The notes beneath the pieces were generated by a model. That model was not told the origin of the DNA. It did not search any database and saw nothing but the letters and a program-made list of their open reading frames with translations. This document shows, one piece after another, positions 24,028 to 24,977 of a stretch of DNA of 24,977 nucleotides. The position numbers were made by a program, and so were the translations under genes. Every line of letters begins with the position of its first letter. Within the stretch, counting starts at the first letter, position 1. The DNA comes from JAJFUG01 sp964386505. GTDB lineage: Bacteria; Gemmatimonadota; Glassbacteria; GWA2-58-10. Location: the NCBI GenBank assembly GCA_964386505.1, contig CAYLSM010000045.1, positions 1 through 24,977 of the forward strand, written 5' to 3'.

Positions 24028-24977
24028 ATGAACCAGAAAGACAACTCAGCCGTCTCGCAGCTTTCCCGGCGCGAGTTCCTGGCCGGGGCGATGGGAGCGG
24101 CGGCCCTGGGTGCGACCCTGGCCTGCTCCGGGCAGGGCGGCTCCGGCAAGACTCCGCGCCTTCTGCCTCGCCGTCAGCTCGGGCGCACCGGGCTCGATGT
24201 TTCCATCATCGGCATGGGCGGCGGTAGCGCCCTGGGGATGGTCAAGGACTACCAGCAGCGCCTGGCCCTGGTCGAGTTGGCTTTCAGCCGCGGGATCAAC
24301 CTCTATGATTCCAGCGCCAACTACGGCCCGGACAGCGAGGGTTGTTTCGGCGAGGCCCTCGAAACCCACCGCAAAGAGGTGGTTTTCAGCACCAAGTACG
24401 AGAAAAGGCACAGCCACGACCAGGTGATGAAAAACGTGGAGGAGTCGCTCAAGCGCCTGCGCACCGACTATCTCGACATCGCCCATGTCCACGCGCTCAA
24501 GGAAATGGACGATGTGGAAGCGATGTTCAGCTCGGGCTGCCTCGACACCCTGGTCAAGCTGAAAGAGCAGGGGGTGGTCCACAATGTCGGTGTGACCAGC
24601 CACAACCATCCCCCGGCCCTGACCGAGGCGCTGCGCCGCTATCAGTTCGATGTCGTGCTGGCCGGGGCCAACGCCAGCAAGGTGCCTTTCCTGTTCGAGT
24701 TCGACCCCAAGTCGCCCACCAGCTTCGAGGACCTGACCCTGCCCCTGGCCAACGAGCAGGGTATCGGGGTGATCGCTTTCAAGATCACCGGCCAGAGACG
24801 GCTGATCCGCAAGGAAAGCGAGACCGACAAGGCCCCGGCCCTGGAGCTTATCCGCTATGGACTCAGCCTGCCGGTGCACGGTATCCTGCTGGGCATGAAC
24901 GACCCGCTGCACGTGAACACGGCCTGCGACCTGGCCCTGGATTTCACACCCATGACCGCGGCGGAAAAGCGGCGCCT
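24028..24977 (+). CDS. Tat-exported aldo/keto reductase-like protein (3' end outside window)
   Basis: The frame runs off the right edge, so only 316 residues are seen. ATG 24028 is preferred over in-frame ATG 24019 because GGAAAGGA almost touches the latter. Residues 10-33 are a Tat signal (SQLSRREFLAGAMG) ending in LAC, possibly a Tat lipoprotein. The mature part opens with RRQLGRTGLDVSIIGMGGG and has the AKR catalytic tetrad: Asp94, Tyr99 (DSSANYG), Lys123 (FSTKY) and His155 (YLDIAHVHAL). AKRs reduce carbonyls or oxidise alcohols with NAD(P)H; use outside the cytoplasm would need a cofactor carried through Tat or a different role. A C-terminal iron-sulphur extension, found in some relatives, cannot be checked. 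It is 58 bp after the cytochrome gene and probably co-transcribed with it. Confidence 0.87.
   Translation, partial: MNQKDNSAVSQLSRREFLAGAMGAAALGATLACSGQGGSGKTPRLLPRRQLGRTGLDVSIIGMGGGSALGMVKDYQQRLALVELAFSRGINLYDSSANYGPDSEGCFGEALETHRKEVVFSTKYEKRHSHDQVMKNVEESLKRLRTDYLDIAHVHALKEMDDVEAMFSSGCLDTLVKLKEQGVVHNVGVTSHNHPPALTEALRRYQFDVVLAGANASKVPFLFEFDPKSPTSFEDLTLPLANEQGIGVIAFKITGQRRLIRKESETDKAPALELIRYGLSLPVHGILLGMNDPLHVNTACDLALDFTPMTAAEKRR

Noticed and set aside
1..24977. CRISPR array, tRNA, rRNA, insertion sequence or integrase
   Set aside because: No regularly spaced repeats, tRNA-like cloverleaf, rRNA stretch, transposase or integrase product was found on either strand by eye.

Overview
The window reads as chromosomal DNA from a high-GC, Gram-negative bacterium of the FCB (Fibrobacteres-Chlorobi-Bacteroidetes) type, probably one of the less-cultivated FCB phyla. 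This is inferred from a PorV/PorQ-family outer-membrane barrel at the left edge, a C-terminal 'NSPNPFNPAT...GVYFYRL' sorting domain of the FlgD-like/type IX secretion kind on a cytochrome, several Tat signals of the 'RRxFL' type, and many exported glycoside hydrolases. No rRNA, tRNA, integrase or replication gene was seen, so the phylum cannot be fixed.

Layout. 1-1153: end of a PorV-like barrel gene, then stacked hairpins. 1336-3363: exported FN3 plus parallel beta-helix protein. 3488-4276: NagB-like sugar-phosphate deaminase with a good promoter candidate. 4559-6343: exported serine beta-lactamase-fold hydrolase, clearly AT-richer than its surroundings and probably acquired. 6594-9475: two-gene unit of an MttB-family (non-pyrrolysine) methyltransferase and a highly altered Nramp-family transporter. 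9561-12386: three exported proteins (MBL-fold hydrolase with an altered zinc site, Tat-exported double cupin, exported flavodoxin-like protein). 12435-14027: GH20 hexosaminidase. 14261-15439: unrecognised Tat-exported protein with an HEQLH zincin motif. 15676-18618: GH38 alpha-mannosidase. A 17-bp bidirectional terminator (18627-18665) separates these from a leftward pair, GH39-like (20727-22130) then GH127-like (18699-20669). After a 330-bp divergent region come a triheme cytochrome-dockerin-sorting-domain protein (22461-23969) and a Tat-exported aldo/keto reductase cut by the right edge.

How the genes may work together. GH20, GH38, GH39, GH127 and the beta-helix protein would act outside the cytoplasm on host, plant or microbial glycans containing N-acetylhexosamine, mannose and pentoses; the NagB-like enzyme would feed amino-sugar phosphate into central metabolism. 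No SusC/SusD pair, sugar kinase or dedicated regulator is present, so this is a loose collection of glycan-degradation genes rather than a classical Bacteroidetes PUL. The cytochrome and the exported oxidoreductase-like proteins suggest extracytoplasmic redox chemistry beside it.

Best candidates for something undescribed are the MttB-like/Nramp-like pair with both Nramp metal motifs replaced, the triheme cytochrome fused to dockerin and sorting domains with a Met-to-His change in the third module, and the Tat-exported HExxH protein. All function calls come from reading motifs by eye; no database search was run.
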